Assembly (NCBI RefSeq): GCF_002795405.1
Contig: NZ_PHGZ01000006.1
Span: 62,001 to 126,000 of the forward strand
DNA: 64,000 bases
Direction: 5' to 3'
From: Caviibacterium pharyngocola
Lineage (GTDB): Bacteria; Pseudomonadota; Gammaproteobacteria; Enterobacterales; Pasteurellaceae
Shown: one piece after another, positions 37,209 through 47,304 of the stretch
How the letters are laid out: each line of letters begins with the position of its first letter
Position numbering within the stretch: the first letter of the stretch is position 1
Notes under the pieces: model-generated
Databases searched by the model: none
Told to the model about the DNA's origin: nothing
Seen by the model: only the letters and a program-made list of their open reading frames with translations
Translations under genes and position numbers: made by a program

Positions 37209-38153
37209 ATGATTAGAGAACCTCGATTCTGTCAATTCGCCTTAGTGCAAATTGTCCCTTTTGTCGCTCAGTTTCCGATTCAATATTTAAACGGTAAAAA
37301 AGATTGCCGTATCGCCTATCGGCATTTTATTCATCCGGCGGAAAGTGCGGTACGAAAATTAATGATTTTAGTCAACGGGCGCGCGGAAAACATTTTGAAA
37401 TGGAGCGAAGTCGCCTACGATTTTTATGAAAAAGGCTACGACGTGCTGGTGTTTGATCATCGCGGGCAAGGCTATTCGCAGCGATTATTAAAAGATCACG
37501 AGAAAGGTTATATCGACGAATTTCGTTTTTATGTGGATGATATGAACAAAGTGATTACGCAAATCACCTCGCAATATCAGTATCAGGCACAACACCTTGT
37601 CGCCCATTCTCTCGGCGCGCTGATTTCGGCATATTATTTGGCGAATTGCGACCATCAGATAAAAAGTGCAGTGTTTTCTTCGCCGTTTTGGGGCTTACCG
37701 ACCAAACATCCGATTCGTGATGAATTGATTTTGAATTTAATGGTGTTATTAGGACAAGGTCGGCGCTATGTGTTCGGTAAAACCGCCTATCGACCGGCAA
37801 ATTTACATACTAATGAACTCAGTTTCTGCAAAACCCGAATGAAATGGATGAATCGCATTAATCGCAATTATCCGGAACTCAGCTTGGGCGGCCCTACATT
37901 TCGTTGGGTACATTTGTGCTTAATCGCGATTAAAGGCTTGGAGAAAATTTTGCCGCGCATTGAAATTCCCACATTGGTTTTTCAAGCCGGAAAAGAAAAA
38001 ATCGTTCACAACGGCGAGTTGGAAAAATTGACCGCACTTTTACAACAAGGCGAGTTAATCACCGTTGAAAATGCCAAGCACGAAATTTTATTCGAACGGG
38101 ATCCGATCCGAATGAAAGCCTTGGAGCAAATTTTGGCGTTTATGGCTAAGTAA
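37209..38153 (+). CDS. pldB: Alpha/beta hydrolase, lysophospholipase PldB-like
   Basis: 314-residue hydrolase of the PldB/monoglyceride-lipase group. The oxyanion region [13 protein letters not shown] near residue 60, [11 protein letters not shown] near 88 and the nucleophile elbow [11 protein letters not shown] near residue 133 are visible; the catalytic Asp/His would lie near [10 protein letters not shown] and NAKHEILFE. In E. coli PldB is lysophospholipase L2 and is followed by yigL, which is also next door here. I use the ATG at 37209 after the asd terminator; the upstream frame extends into asd. Confidence 0.87.
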   Translation: MIREPRFCQFALVQIVPFVAQFPIQYLNGKKDCRIAYRHFIHPAESAVRKLMILVNGRAENILKWSEVAYDFYEKGYDVLVFDHRGQGYSQRLLKDHEKGYIDEFRFYVDDMNKVITQITSQYQYQAQHLVAHSLGALISAYYLANCDHQIKSAVFSSPFWGLPTKHPIRDELILNLMVLLGQGRRYVFGKTAYRPANLHTNELSFCKTRMKWMNRINRNYPELSLGGPTFRWVHLCLIAIKGLEKILPRIEIPTLVFQAGKEKIVHNGELEKLTALLQQGELITVENAKHEILFERDPIRMKALEQILAFMAK

Positions 38154-38526
38154 GCGCGCGCCAAAGCAAAACGCCTAGCGCGGTGCATAATAAACAGCCG
38201 AATAAATGCAATGAAATAATGCCGATTCCGGCAAGCCATTTGCCGTTTAATAAAGCTTCTACGACTTCCGCCGAAAAGGAGGAAAAAGTGGTGAGGCTAC
38301 CGAGAAAGCCGGTTATCCAGAAAATCCGCCATTCCGACGGAATGTGCGGATATTGCCAAAATACGGCGATAAGCACGCCGATCAAAAAACAACCTAAGTA
38401 ATTGGCAATCAGCGTGCCGAAAGACAGAAAGGCGAACAACGGGTTCAGTAATAAACCCAATGCCCAACGCGCGCTTGCGCCGAGTGCCGCGCCGAGACTG
38501 ATTAAGGCGAGTGATTGCCAAAGCAC
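38146..38526 (-). CDS. crcB: Fluoride channel CrcB/Fluc
   Basis: 126-residue four-helix membrane protein that dimerises into a fluoride-export channel. Hallmarks: [14 protein letters not shown] at the N terminus, [15 protein letters not shown] with the conserved Asn near residue 42 and [14 protein letters not shown] near 75-88, which carries the sodium-site Gly/Thr and the Phe-box. I start at a GTG three bases past the yigL stop, giving the normal length; the frame continues 41 codons upstream inside yigL without similarity. The two genes are coupled. No fluoride riboswitch is seen upstream of yigL. Confidence 0.88.
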   Translation of the reverse strand: MLWQSLALISLGAALGASARWALGLLLNPLFAFLSFGTLIANYLGCFLIGVLIAVFWQYPHIPSEWRIFWITGFLGSLTTFSSFSAEVVEALLNGKWLAGIGIISLHLFGCLLCTALGVLLWRALT

Positions 38527-38528
38527 GA

Positions 38529-39347
38529 TTAATAGGCTCCGAAAATCGCGCGCAAATATGATGCCACGGCTTCGTGTTGATGCGAGCCGATTTGTTCCAG
38601 TTGCGGGCAAGCTTGTTTTAATCGTGGATCCGCATTGCCCATTACGCAACCTTTGCCGACTTCGCTGAGCATTTCCACATCATTCATTCCGTCGCCGAAA
38701 GCGATGCAATTATTCAAACCGTAATCGCGTTGCGCGATCACTTGCGCAAGTGCGGTCGCTTTTGACACGTTTTTATTCATCACTTCCAAACAAACCGGAG
38801 TGGAATAGGTGATATTGACGGTATTGCCGAAACGGGATCTAAGTTGTTGTTCCAAAGGCGCGAGATCTCGCGCCGTGCGACCGATGAAAAACACTTTTTC
38901 CGTGCCGCGTCCGTGATGATGTTTGAAATCCACCACTTCATACATAAAACCGGAATCCTGATGATATTTTCGCAAACTCGGTACTTCGGTATTAATAAAC
39001 CAACCGTCATCTTGATAGCTGTTTAAACACACGTTTTTGGTATCGAAAGGCATATGCATAATTTCGACCGCAATGGCTTCGGGCAGGCTGTTGCTTAACA
39101 ATAAATTGCCTTGCAAATCGTGTACGCGCGCGCCGTTTGACGTAATCATCACCGCGTGTTCGGTGTTCACTTTGCTTAAAATGGAGGAAACATCGGTGTG
39201 ATTGCGGCCGGTGGCTAAAATAATATCGACGTTTTTTTGTACTAATTTTTCTAACGTTTTAATGGTGAAATCGCCGATAACGTGATTGCCGTTGAGTAGC
39301 GTGCCGTCCATATCGGACACGACGGCGCGGAAAGGAAGTTGTTGCAT
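38529..39347 (-). CDS. yigL: Cof-type HAD phosphatase YigL
   Basis: 272-residue HAD-IIB hydrolase, in E. coli a pyridoxal-phosphate and sugar-phosphate phosphatase. Motif I is [13 protein letters not shown] near residue 10, motif [12 protein letters not shown], motif III Lys near KNVSKATAL and motif [13 protein letters not shown] near 222, followed by GCVMGNAD. The C2-type cap occupies about residues 85-190. Neighbour of pldB in both this genome and E. coli. Confidence 0.9.
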   Translation of the reverse strand: MQQLPFRAVVSDMDGTLLNGNHVIGDFTIKTLEKLVQKNVDIILATGRNHTDVSSILSKVNTEHAVMITSNGARVHDLQGNLLLSNSLPEAIAVEIMHMPFDTKNVCLNSYQDDGWFINTEVPSLRKYHQDSGFMYEVVDFKHHHGRGTEKVFFIGRTARDLAPLEQQLRSRFGNTVNITYSTPVCLEVMNKNVSKATALAQVIAQRDYGLNNCIAFGDGMNDVEMLSEVGKGCVMGNADPRLKQACPQLEQIGSHQHEAVASYLRAIFGAY

Positions 39348-39465
39348 AATAAAACCTCATTGTGAAAACTTGTTCTATGATAACAAATTCAGGTTAAAAA
39401 AGACCGCACTTTTTCACGATTCGGCGATTGATGACGTAATCGTTTGCTAGAAAGCAAAAAATAGT

Positions 39466-39493
39466 TTGATTTATATTCAAAATATGGTATCAA
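39466..39493 (+). promoter_or_regulatory. Possible promoter of the ilv operon
   Basis: TTGATT (39466-39471), 16 bases, TATCAA (39488-39493), about 47 bases before the ilvL start. Both hexamers are imperfect, so the call is tentative. Confidence 0.4.
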
Positions 39494-39539
39494 TAGAAAC
39501 AAATAAATTCACACTGATAAGTTTGTAACGGATAGTGTA

Positions 39540-39635
39540 ATGACAGTTCATCATTCAATTATTGGCATTATTATTTACCTCGCGGTGATTATTCTCATTG
39601 CGAGGGAGAGGTTGCTAATTCTGAATGTGAAATGA
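39540..39635 (+). CDS. ilvL: ilv operon leader peptide IlvL
   Basis: 31-codon open frame from ATG at 39540 to TGA at 39633-39635, too short for automatic calling. It starts MTVHHSIIGIIIYLAV and holds 9 Ile, 5 Leu and 3 Val, the three amino acids made by the operon. Ribosome stalling at these codons when any one is short would prevent the terminator downstream, as in the enterobacterial ilvGMEDA leader. A classic attenuator (39578-39679) surrounds its 3' half. Confidence 0.9.
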   Translation: MTVHHSIIGIIIYLAVIILIARERLLILNVK

Positions 39636-39679
39636 ACTTTAGGTTAGATGACCCCTCGTAATCGTTCGAGGGGTTTTTT
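39578..39679 (+). promoter_or_regulatory. ilv attenuator (alternative hairpins and terminator)
   Basis: Four segments can pair alternatively: 1 CCTCGC (39578-39583), 2 GCGAGGG (39600-39606), 3 CCCCTCG (39652-39658) and 4 CGAGGGG (39667-39673). 3:4 forms a strong terminator followed by TTTTTT; 1:2 is the pause hairpin; 2:3 is the antiterminator. Segment 1 lies inside the Ile/Leu/Val-rich leader codons, so stalling there frees segment 2 to block termination. Confidence 0.9.
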
Positions 39680-39716
39680 ATTAATTAAGAAAATGAAAAG
39701 ATAAGTGCGGGTGAAA

Positions 39717-41363
39717 ATGAACGGTGCGAGATTAGTTACGGAATGTTTAAAAGCGCATAATGTTACCACGGTATTCGGTTATCCCGGCGGTGCGATTATG
39801 CCGGTTTATGATGCTATTTATGATTCGGGACTCGATCATTTATTGTGCCGAAACGAACAAGGTGCGGCAATGGCGGCGATAGGTTACGCCAGATCGAGCG
39901 GAAAAACCGGTGTGTGTATCGCGACATCCGGTCCGGGCGCAACCAATTTGATTACCGGTTTGGGCGACGCGCTAATGGATTCGGTGCCGGTTGTTGCCAT
40001 TACCGGTCAAGTGGCGTCGCCGCTTATGGGAACCGACGCCTTTCAGGAAGCCGATGTATTGGGCTTATCCTTAGCTTGCACCAAGCACAGTTTTATCGTG
40101 CAACATATTAACGAATTACCGGAAATTTTTGCCAAAGCCTTTCATATTGCTCAAAGCGGTCGTCCGGGACCGGTACTCATCGACATTCCGAAAGATATTC
40201 AATTTGCCGAAACGGATTTACCGCCTTATGTGATTCCGATGCAAAAACCGACCGCACTTTGTCAGGAAGAATTACGTCGCGCGCGCGATTTATTAGCCGC
40301 CGCCGAACGTCCGATTGTGTATGTGGGCGGCGGAGTCGGAATGGCGAATGCCGTACCGGCGTTACGCGAATTTCTTGCGGTGACGCAAATTCCGAGTGTT
40401 TCCACCCTAAAAGGGCTGGGCGCGATTTTGCCGCAAACGTCGTATTATATGGGAATGATCGGAATGCACGGCACCAAAGCGGCAAATTTAGCCACTCAGG
40501 AAGCGGATTTATTATTGGTGTTCGGCGCACGTTTTGATGATCGCGTCACCGGAAAACTAGACACCTTCGCACCTAAAGCGAAAGTGATTCATTGCGATAT
40601 CGATCCTGCCGAATTGGGTAAATTACGTCGTCCGGACGTCTCCTTGTGCGGCGATTTAGCCGACGCCTTCCGCGCGTTAACCTTTGAGTTGAATATTCAG
40701 CCTTGGCAGGCGGAAGTCTCGCGCTTAAAACAAGATTTCGATTTTCGTTATGCGCAAAATCAAGGGGCTCAACCGATTAATCCTTGGTGGTTGTTGAATA
40801 CGATTTCCGCCCAAAAAGCGCAAAATGCGGTGGTGGTGACGGATGTGGGACAACATCAAATGTGGTCGGCGCAGCATATGCAGCATTACGCACCGGAAAA
40901 TTACATTACCTCCGCCGGTTTCGGCACAATGGGATTCGGCTTGCCGGCTGCGATCGGCGCGCAAAAAGCGCGTCCGGCGGATGAAGTGATTTTGATTACC
41001 GGCGACGGCTCATTAATGATGAACGTGCAAGAACTTGGCACGATTAAACGGGCGAAAACGCCGATCAAAATCCTGTTGCTGGATAATCAACGGCTGGGAA
41101 TGGTGCGCCAATGGCAAACCTTATTCTTCCAAGCGCGTCACAGTAATACGATTCTGGATGATAATCCCGATTTCGTCACCTTAGCCTCCGCCTTCGGTAT
41201 TCAAGGCGAACGCATTGAACGCGGTGAAGAAGTGGATGCCGCATTATCGCGCTTGTTTGCGAGCAAAGGCGCCTATTTATTGCATATTTGCATTCCGGCG
41301 GAAGAAAACGTTTGGCCGCTAGTGCCACCGAATGCTTGTAATAAAGATATGCTTGAAGAATAA
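39717..41363 (+). CDS. ilvG: Acetohydroxyacid synthase II large subunit IlvG
   Basis: 548-residue ThDP- and FAD-dependent enzyme making acetolactate and acetohydroxybutyrate for valine, leucine and isoleucine. [14 protein letters not shown] near residue 22, the catalytic Glu in [15 protein letters not shown] near 46, [15 protein letters not shown] near 275 and the ThDP motif [16 protein letters not shown]...LLDNQ near 425 are all intact; the frame is unbroken, unlike the frameshifted gene of E. coli K-12. I start at MNGARLV as in E. coli. Preceded by the ilvL attenuator and followed by ilvM. Confidence 0.96.
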   Translation: MNGARLVTECLKAHNVTTVFGYPGGAIMPVYDAIYDSGLDHLLCRNEQGAAMAAIGYARSSGKTGVCIATSGPGATNLITGLGDALMDSVPVVAITGQVASPLMGTDAFQEADVLGLSLACTKHSFIVQHINELPEIFAKAFHIAQSGRPGPVLIDIPKDIQFAETDLPPYVIPMQKPTALCQEELRRARDLLAAAERPIVYVGGGVGMANAVPALREFLAVTQIPSVSTLKGLGAILPQTSYYMGMIGMHGTKAANLATQEADLLLVFGARFDDRVTGKLDTFAPKAKVIHCDIDPAELGKLRRPDVSLCGDLADAFRALTFELNIQPWQAEVSRLKQDFDFRYAQNQGAQPINPWWLLNTISAQKAQNAVVVTDVGQHQMWSAQHMQHYAPENYITSAGFGTMGFGLPAAIGAQKARPADEVILITGDGSLMMNVQELGTIKRAKTPIKILLLDNQRLGMVRQWQTLFFQARHSNTILDDNPDFVTLASAFGIQGERIERGEEVDAALSRLFASKGAYLLHICIPAEENVWPLVPPNACNKDMLEE

Positions 41364-41376
41364 ATAGGAGGATAAT

Positions 41377-41598
41377 ATGCAACAGTTCGACTTATCAATC
41401 ATCGCGAATAAACGGCCCGAAACCTTAGAGCGTTTATTGCGTGTAATGCGTCACCGCGGGTTTGAAGTGATTAAATTGCAAACGGAAACGCAAGATCAAC
41501 GGATTTATTTACAGCTTCGCTTGCAAAGCGAGCGCGAGATTGATCTTTTGCGCAATCAATTAGCGAAATTACCCGATGTCTTTGAAATACAAGGATAA
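41377..41598 (+). CDS. ilvM: Acetohydroxyacid synthase II small subunit IlvM
   Basis: 73-residue regulatory subunit with a single ACT-like domain (RPETLERLLRVMRHRGFEV near residues 12-31). It stabilises IlvG. TAGGAGG precedes the ATG and the gap from ilvG is 13 bases. Confidence 0.92.
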   Translation: MQQFDLSIIANKRPETLERLLRVMRHRGFEVIKLQTETQDQRIYLQLRLQSEREIDLLRNQLAKLPDVFEIQG

Positions 41599-41613
41599 AA
41601 ATTGATATTTAAG

Positions 41614-41638
41614 ACCGCACTTTATTTAAAAGTGCGGT
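41614..41638 (+). terminator. Inverted uptake-signal hairpin between ilvM and ilvD
   Basis: ACCGCACTTT / AAAGTGCGGT with a 5-base loop, followed by GGATTTTTT. Two perfect uptake signals form the stem. In an operon it may terminate part of the transcripts so that ilvGM exceed ilvD. Confidence 0.7.
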
Positions 41639-41683
41639 GGATTTTTTAGTAGAAAAACGATTTAAATTTAACTTGGAGAGATT

Positions 41684-43519
41684 ATGCCTAAATTACGTTC
41701 GGCGACCAGCACGCAAGGTCGCAATATGGCGGGCGCGCGTGCCTTGTGGCGCGCCACCGGAATGAAAGAAAACGACTTCGGCAAACCGATTATCGCTGTG
41801 GTGAATTCCTTTACCCAATTTGTACCGGGACACGTTCACCTGCGCAATATCGGCAAATTAGTCGCGGAACAAATTGAAGCCGCGGGCGGCGTGGCGAAAG
41901 AATTCAATACCATCGCGGTGGACGACGGAATTGCAATGGGTCACGGCGGAATGCTTTATTCCTTGCCTTCGCGCGATTTGATTGCCGACAGCGTTGAATA
42001 TATGGTCAATGCCCACTGCGCCGACGCAATGGTATGCATTTCCAACTGTGACAAAATCACACCGGGAATGTTAATGGCGTCTTTGCGCTTAAATATTCCG
42101 ACCGTATTCGTCTCCGGCGGGCCTATGGAAGCGGGTAAAACCAAGCTTTCCGATCAGTTGATCAAACTGGACTTGGTGGATGCAATGGTGCAAAGTGCGG
42201 ACAAAAATGTGTCCGATTCCGATGTGGACGCCATTGAACGCTCCGCTTGCCCGACCTGCGGATCCTGCTCCGGAATGTTCACCGCAAACTCAATGAACTG
42301 CTTGACAGAAGCCTTAGGCTTAAGCTTACCGGGTAACGGTTCTTGTTTGGCGACGCACGCGGATCGCAAACAATTATTCCTCGACGCGGGCAAGCAAATC
42401 GTCGAATTATGCAAAAAATATTACGAACAAGACGATGAATCCGCTTTACCGCGTTCCATTGCCACGAAAGCCGCATTTGAAAATGCGATGAGCTTGGATA
42501 TTGCGATGGGCGGTTCAACCAACACCGTCTTGCATTTATTGGCGGCAGCGCAAGAAGCTGGCGTGGATTTCACAATGGCGGACATCGACCGTCTTTCTCG
42601 TCAAGTGCCTTGTTTGAGCAAAGTCGCGCCGAATACGGCAAAATATCATATGGAAGATGTTCATCGCGCCGGCGGTATTATGGCAATCCTCGGCGAATTG
42701 GATCGCGCGAATTTACTGAACAACCAAACCCGCACCGTGTTAGGTTTAAGTTTGGCGGAACAAATTGCCAAATATGACATTGTGTTAACCAAAGACGAAG
42801 CCGTGCATAAATTCTTCCGCGCAGGCCCTGCAGGCATTCGCACTACGGAAGCTTTTTCGCAAGATTGCCGTTGGGATTCCGTGGATGACGACCGTGAAAA
42901 CGGTTGTATTCGCAGCAAAGCCTTCGCTTACAGTCAAGACGGTGGATTAGCAATGTTATCGGGCAATATCGCGCCGGACGGTTGTATCGTCAAAACGGCG
43001 GGCGTGGACGAATCGATCTTGAAATTCAGCGGTAAAGCCATTGTGTTCGAAAGCCAAGAGGACGCGGTCGCAGGGATCTTAGGCGGTAAAGTTCAAGCGG
43101 GACATATCGTCGTAATTCGTTACGAAGGCCCGAAAGGCGGACCGGGAATGCAAGAAATGTTGTATCCGACCAGTTATCTAAAATCAATGGGATTAGGCAA
43201 AGCCTGCGCCTTATTGACGGATGGACGTTTCTCCGGCGGCACATCGGGATTATCCATCGGTCACTGCTCACCGGAAGCGGCAGCTGGCGGCACAATCGGT
43301 TTAGTGAAAGACGGCGATACCATCGAAATTGATATTCCGAATCGTAAAATCGAATTACTTGTCAGCGAAACCGAATTAGCACAACGTCGCGCAGAACAAG
43401 ATGAAAAAGGCTGGAAACCGGCAAATCGCCAACGCGAAGTTTCTTTCGCATTAAAAGTGTACGGCCATTTCGCCACCTCCGCCGACAAAGGCGCCGTGCG
43501 CGATAAAAGTAAAATTTAA
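41684..43519 (+). CDS. ilvD: Dihydroxyacid dehydratase IlvD
   Basis: 611-residue iron-sulfur enzyme dehydrating dihydroxyacids to the keto acid precursors of valine and isoleucine. Cluster ligand Cys residues are in [13 protein letters not shown] near residue 122 and [19 protein letters not shown] near 195. The C-terminal barrel shows [16 protein letters not shown] and [18 protein letters not shown]. Normal length for the large-subunit type (E. coli 616). Sits between two uptake-signal hairpins. Confidence 0.96.
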   Translation: MPKLRSATSTQGRNMAGARALWRATGMKENDFGKPIIAVVNSFTQFVPGHVHLRNIGKLVAEQIEAAGGVAKEFNTIAVDDGIAMGHGGMLYSLPSRDLIADSVEYMVNAHCADAMVCISNCDKITPGMLMASLRLNIPTVFVSGGPMEAGKTKLSDQLIKLDLVDAMVQSADKNVSDSDVDAIERSACPTCGSCSGMFTANSMNCLTEALGLSLPGNGSCLATHADRKQLFLDAGKQIVELCKKYYEQDDESALPRSIATKAAFENAMSLDIAMGGSTNTVLHLLAAAQEAGVDFTMADIDRLSRQVPCLSKVAPNTAKYHMEDVHRAGGIMAILGELDRANLLNNQTRTVLGLSLAEQIAKYDIVLTKDEAVHKFFRAGPAGIRTTEAFSQDCRWDSVDDDRENGCIRSKAFAYSQDGGLAMLSGNIAPDGCIVKTAGVDESILKFSGKAIVFESQEDAVAGILGGKVQAGHIVVIRYEGPKGGPGMQEMLYPTSYLKSMGLGKACALLTDGRFSGGTSGLSIGHCSPEAAAGGTIGLVKDGDTIEIDIPNRKIELLVSETELAQRRAEQDEKGWKPANRQREVSFALKVYGHFATSADKGAVRDKSKI

Positions 43520-43526
43520 CGAACAA

Positions 43527-43556
43527 AAAAGTGCGGTCAAAAACTACCGCACTTTT
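43527..43556 (+). terminator. Inverted uptake-signal hairpin between ilvD and ilvA
   Basis: AAAAGTGCGGT / ACCGCACTTTT with an 8-base loop, starting 8 bases after ilvD. Same arrangement as between ilvM and ilvD; no strong U-run beyond the stem itself, so partial termination at most. Confidence 0.6.
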
Positions 43557-43575
43557 CATTATAAGCGGTAAAAAA

Positions 43576-45111
43576 ATGGTAAACATTCTCACACATCAGC
43601 CGACGGGAGCTGAATATCTTCGAGCAATTTTAAGCTCGAAAGTTTATGAATTGGCGCAAGTCACGCCGTTGCAGCCAATGGAAAAATTATCGGAACGGTT
43701 AGGCAATCAAATTTTTGTCAAACGAGAAGATCGCCAACCGGTGCATAGTTTTAAATTACGCGGCGCTTATGCGATGATTTCGGGTTTAACCGAAGAACAA
43801 AAAGCCGCCGGCGTGATCGCAGCATCGGCAGGCAACCACGCACAAGGCGTGGCGCTATCTGCAAAAAACTTAGGTTTAAAAGCATTGATCGTAATGCCGC
43901 AAAATACACCGAGCATTAAAGTGGATGCTGTGCGTGGATTTGGCGGTGAAGTGTTGTTGCACGGTGCGAATTTTGATGAAGCCAAAGCGAAAGCAATCGA
44001 ATTGTCGCAAAGCAAAAATATGACTTTCATTCCGCCTTTCGATCATCCGGCGGTTATTGCAGGGCAGGGATCGTTAGCAATGGAATTGCTGCAACAAAAT
44101 ACCCATATCGATCGCATTTTCGTTCCGGTCGGCGGCGGCGGATTGGTTGCCGGCATCGCAGTATTAATTAAACAATTAATGCCGGAAATTAAAGTCATCG
44201 GCGTAGAAAGCAAGGATTCGGCGTGTTTATATGCCGCGCTAAAAGCCGGTCATCCGGTGGATTTGGAACGCGTCGGATTATTTGCCGACGGCGTTGCAGT
44301 GAAACGAATCGGCGACGAAACCTTCCGCGTGTGCCAACAGTATGTGGATGACGTCGTGTTGGTGAACGGTGATGAAATTTGCGCCGCAATGAAGGATATG
44401 TTTGAAAACGTGCGCGCCGTATCGGAACCTTCCGGCGCATTATCCTTGGCGGGATTGAAAAAATATGCGAAAGAACACAATATCCAAGGCGAAACTCTAG
44501 TTAACGTGTTATCCGGCGCAAATTTAAACTTCCATACATTGCGCTATGTTTCCGAACGCTGCGAAATCGGTGAAAAACACGAAGCGATTTTAGCCGTCAC
44601 CATTCCGGAAGAAAAAGGCAGTTTCTTACGTTTCTGTCATTTATTAGGCGACCGCGCGGTTACGGAATTTAATTATCGTTATGCGGATCAAAATAGCGCC
44701 TGCATTTTTGTTGGCGTCCGCATTACAGGCGAGGCAGAAAAAGCGGAAATTATCAACCAGTTACAACAAAACGGCTATGTCGTAATGGATTTATCCGACG
44801 ATGATATTGCCAAAACCCATATCCGATATATGATCGGCGGCCGCTCATCATCTCGCCAAAAAGAGCGGTTATACAGCTTTGAATTTCCGGAACACAAAGG
44901 CGCCTTGCTGAAATTTTTAGAAATGCTCGGCACACACTGGAATATTTCCCTATTCCACTACCGCGCTCACGGCGCCGATTACGGCAACGTATTGGCAGGT
45001 TTCCAACTAAATGAAGACGACGAAATCCGCTTCAACGGCCACTTGGAAGAACTTGCCTACACCTACCAAGACGTCACCGACAGCCCAGCATATAAATATT
45101 TCTTAGGTTGA
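43576..45111 (+). CDS. ilvA: Biosynthetic threonine dehydratase IlvA
   Basis: 511-residue PLP enzyme that deaminates threonine to 2-oxobutyrate, first step to isoleucine. The PLP Lys is in HSFKLRGAYAM near residue 60; SAGNHAQGVA and the phosphate-binding VGGGGLVAGIA follow. The C-terminal part (about 325-511) has two ACT-like regulatory repeats (starting HEAILAVTIPEEKGSFLRFC and LYSFEFPEHKGALLKFL), as in the isoleucine-inhibited anabolic enzyme. I begin at MVNILTHQP; the 15 codons before it overlap the hairpin. Confidence 0.95.
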   Translation: MVNILTHQPTGAEYLRAILSSKVYELAQVTPLQPMEKLSERLGNQIFVKREDRQPVHSFKLRGAYAMISGLTEEQKAAGVIAASAGNHAQGVALSAKNLGLKALIVMPQNTPSIKVDAVRGFGGEVLLHGANFDEAKAKAIELSQSKNMTFIPPFDHPAVIAGQGSLAMELLQQNTHIDRIFVPVGGGGLVAGIAVLIKQLMPEIKVIGVESKDSACLYAALKAGHPVDLERVGLFADGVAVKRIGDETFRVCQQYVDDVVLVNGDEICAAMKDMFENVRAVSEPSGALSLAGLKKYAKEHNIQGETLVNVLSGANLNFHTLRYVSERCEIGEKHEAILAVTIPEEKGSFLRFCHLLGDRAVTEFNYRYADQNSACIFVGVRITGEAEKAEIINQLQQNGYVVMDLSDDDIAKTHIRYMIGGRSSSRQKERLYSFEFPEHKGALLKFLEMLGTHWNISLFHYRAHGADYGNVLAGFQLNEDDEIRFNGHLEELAYTYQDVTDSPAYKYFLG

Positions 45112-45195
45112 ACGAAAGTGCGGTGAGTTTTTACCGCATTGTGAAAGGAAAAACAGCGGAATTAGATGCCGTTGGACGTTAAGAAATTAATGATA

Positions 45196-45235
45196 AAACC
45201 ACCGCACTTTTAGGGAAAATGTGCGGTGGTTTTTT
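45196..45235. terminator. Bidirectional terminator between ilvA and purT
   Basis: AAAACCACCGCAC / GTGCGGTGGTTTT with a 13-base loop and T-runs on both sides. One arm is a perfect uptake signal, the other (ATGTGCGGT) lacks one base of it. Confidence 0.85.
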
Positions 45236-45239
45236 GTAT

Positions 45240-46421
45240 TTAAAGCAAAACCTCAAGTTTTTGATAAGCGCGCTCGGCTTTGGCGAGTGCTTTTTCAACG
45301 CTGTCGTCTCCGGTGAGAATAACCCCCATTCGGCGGTGGCCATCGACTTCGCCTTTGCCGAATAAACGGATGTCGGTATTCGGTTCGGCGAGGACTTCGG
45401 CGAGGTTGGCAAATTGTACTTGGGTAGATTTGCCTTCTACGACGATGGCTTTAGAGGCAGACGGGCGAATTAAATTGATTTGCGGGATCGGTAAACCTAA
45501 GATTGCGCGTGCGTGTAAGGCAAATTCGGACAATTCTTGAGAAATCAGTGTAACCATTCCGGTGTCGTGCGGGCGAGGGGAGACTTCGTTAAAAATTACT
45601 TCGTCGCCGCAAACGAACATTTCTACGCCGAAAATACCTCGTCCACCTAATGCAGTAGTTATTTTTTCGGCGATATGTTGGGCTTTTTCTAACGCAGCGG
45701 ATGACATTGCCTGCGGCTGCCAAGATTCGCGGTAGTCGCCGTTTTCTTGTCGGTGTCCGATCGGGGCTAAGAATGAAGTTCCGCCAATATGACGAACCGT
45801 CAATAAGGTGATTTCGTAATCGAATTTGACGAATCCTTCTACGATAATGCGACCGGCGCCGGCGCGTCCGCCTTGTTGGGCGTAATCCCAAGCTTGTTGT
45901 AAATTATCGAGGGATTTTAGTACGCTTTGTCCGTGTCCGGAGGAGGACATTATCGGTTTAACGACGCAAGGAACACCGATTTTTTCCACCGCACTTTTGA
46001 AATCGGCAAAGTTATCGACGAATTGATAAGGCGAGGTTGGTAAGCCTAATTCTTCCGCTGCCAAACGACGAATGCCTTCTCGGTTCATCGTTAACTGTGT
46101 GGCTTTTGCCGTTGGGACGACATTAAATCCCGCTTGCTCTAGTTCCACCAACGTGTGAGTGGCGATCGCTTCCACTTCCGGCACGATATAATCCGGTTTT
46201 TCTTTTTCAACCAATGTTTTTAGCGCTTCGCCGTCTAACATTGAAATGGTGTAAGCGCGGTGTGCCACTTGTTGCGCGGGGGCATCGGCATAACGATCCA
46301 CCGCGATAACTTCCACGCCTAAGCGTTGTAATTCAATAACTACTTCTTTACCTAATTCACCGGAGCCGAGTAACATTACTTTTGTCGCTTTCGGCGTTAA
46401 TGCCGTACCTAATGTCGCCAT
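45240..46421 (-). CDS. purT: Formate-dependent GAR transformylase PurT
   Basis: 393-residue ATP-grasp enzyme that formylates glycinamide ribonucleotide using formate and ATP in purine synthesis. N-terminal [19 protein letters not shown], the [16 protein letters not shown] segment, the ATP-grasp core [18 protein letters not shown] near residue 150 and the metal-binding [15 protein letters not shown] near 280. Length equals the E. coli protein (392). Upstream luxS is on the same strand 16 bases away. Confidence 0.95.
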   Translation of the reverse strand: MATLGTALTPKATKVMLLGSGELGKEVVIELQRLGVEVIAVDRYADAPAQQVAHRAYTISMLDGEALKTLVEKEKPDYIVPEVEAIATHTLVELEQAGFNVVPTAKATQLTMNREGIRRLAAEELGLPTSPYQFVDNFADFKSAVEKIGVPCVVKPIMSSSGHGQSVLKSLDNLQQAWDYAQQGGRAGAGRIIVEGFVKFDYEITLLTVRHIGGTSFLAPIGHRQENGDYRESWQPQAMSSAALEKAQHIAEKITTALGGRGIFGVEMFVCGDEVIFNEVSPRPHDTGMVTLISQELSEFALHARAILGLPIPQINLIRPSASKAIVVEGKSTQVQFANLAEVLAEPNTDIRLFGKGEVDGHRRMGVILTGDDSVEKALAKAERAYQKLEVLL

Positions 46422-46437
46422 TACTGTAATCCTTCTG

Positions 46438-46944
46438 TTATGGGGTTAATAAATTTTCATCTAATAACAAATCGGCGTTTTTGTTGATGCCGACGCCGCG
46501 TTCTAATATATGACGGGCGATGTTGTGCGCTTCCGCTAAGGAATGTTCGGTATATGTGCCGCATTGATATTCGTTTAATTCGGGGATTGCCTTTTGATCT
46601 TGCACCGTCAAAATATCTTGCATTGCAAGTAGCCAAGCATCCGCGACATTTTGTTCGCTCGGTGTGCCGATTAAGGACATATAAAAGCCGGTGCGGCAAC
46701 CCATCGGTGAGATATCGATAATTTCGACATTTTCGCTATTTAAATGATCGCGCATAAATCCGGCGAATAGATGTTCTAAGGTATGAATACCTTTAGGCGG
46801 TAGAATTTCTTTGTTCGGAATACAAAAACGCAAGTCGAATACGGTAATATCGTCACCTTTTGGAGTTCGCATTGTTTTTGCAACGCGAACGGCAGGTGCT
46901 TTCATTCGAGTGTGATCCACTTTAAAACTATCAAGTAATGGCAT
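46438..46944 (-). CDS. luxS: S-ribosylhomocysteine lyase LuxS
   Basis: 168-residue metalloenzyme of the activated methyl cycle that releases homocysteine and DPD, the autoinducer-2 precursor. The metal-binding [15 protein letters not shown] near residue 54, catalytic Cys in MGCRTGFYM near 84 and the Cys ligand in [11 protein letters not shown] near 125 are all present. Two sRNA-like genes lie just upstream in divergent orientation. Confidence 0.96.
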   Translation of the reverse strand: MPLLDSFKVDHTRMKAPAVRVAKTMRTPKGDDITVFDLRFCIPNKEILPPKGIHTLEHLFAGFMRDHLNSENVEIIDISPMGCRTGFYMSLIGTPSEQNVADAWLLAMQDILTVQDQKAIPELNEYQCGTYTEHSLAEAHNIARHILERGVGINKNADLLLDENLLTP

Positions 46945-47033
46945 AATTTTTCCTTTATTGTAAATTTTCGTAAAAAAATTTAAACTTTTTATGAACTTTT
47001 TTAGAAGTTGTTAGTCTTAGGCTATAACAACTT

Positions 47034-47098
47034 GCAGTTGTTTCATATAAAATTGGTTCCTTAGGTTATTTCGCCACCCTATTTGGGTGGCTTTTTTT
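47034..47098 (+). ncRNA. sRNA-like gene 1 (tandem twin A) upstream of luxS
   Basis: A promoter TTTAGA-17-TATAAC (-10 at 47023-47028) precedes a region of about 65 bases with no open frame. It holds GCAGTTGTT, the 20-base block AAATTGGTTCCTTAGGTTAT (47050-47069) and a textbook terminator GCCACCC-TATTT-GGGTGGC followed by seven T. The same blocks recur about 155 bases downstream. In enterobacteria the sRNA MicA occupies this spot, divergent from luxS, but I see no clear MicA sequence identity. The 5' end is approximate. Confidence 0.7.
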
Positions 47099-47172
47099 CG
47101 GGCAAAATAAATTTTTATAAAAATATGTAAATTTATGTAAAGTTTTTAAAAATTCTGTGTTATACTCAAGCC

Positions 47173-47253
47173 TCAATAAACGGCAACTTGCAGTTGTTAA
47201 TAAAATTGGTTCCTTAGGTTATTTTGCCACTCCGAAACGAGTGGCTTTTTTTT
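47173..47253 (+). ncRNA. sRNA-like gene 2 (tandem twin B) upstream of luxS
   Basis: Second copy with its own promoter (TATACT at 47161-47166, weak -35 about 17 bases upstream). It repeats CTTGCAGTTGTT (47187-47198), the identical 20-base block AAATTGGTTCCTTAGGTTAT (47203-47222) and a terminator of different sequence but the same shape, GCCACTC-CGAAAC-GAGTGGC plus eight T. Keeping the stem while changing its bases, and keeping the unpaired block unchanged, is the pattern of a functional regulatory RNA. An 88-codon frame across it is not supported as protein. Confidence 0.7.
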
Positions 47254-47304
47254 ATTCTCAATGCGCCAACGGCAGAGCAATGCGTTGTTTTAGAATAACA
47301 CATC

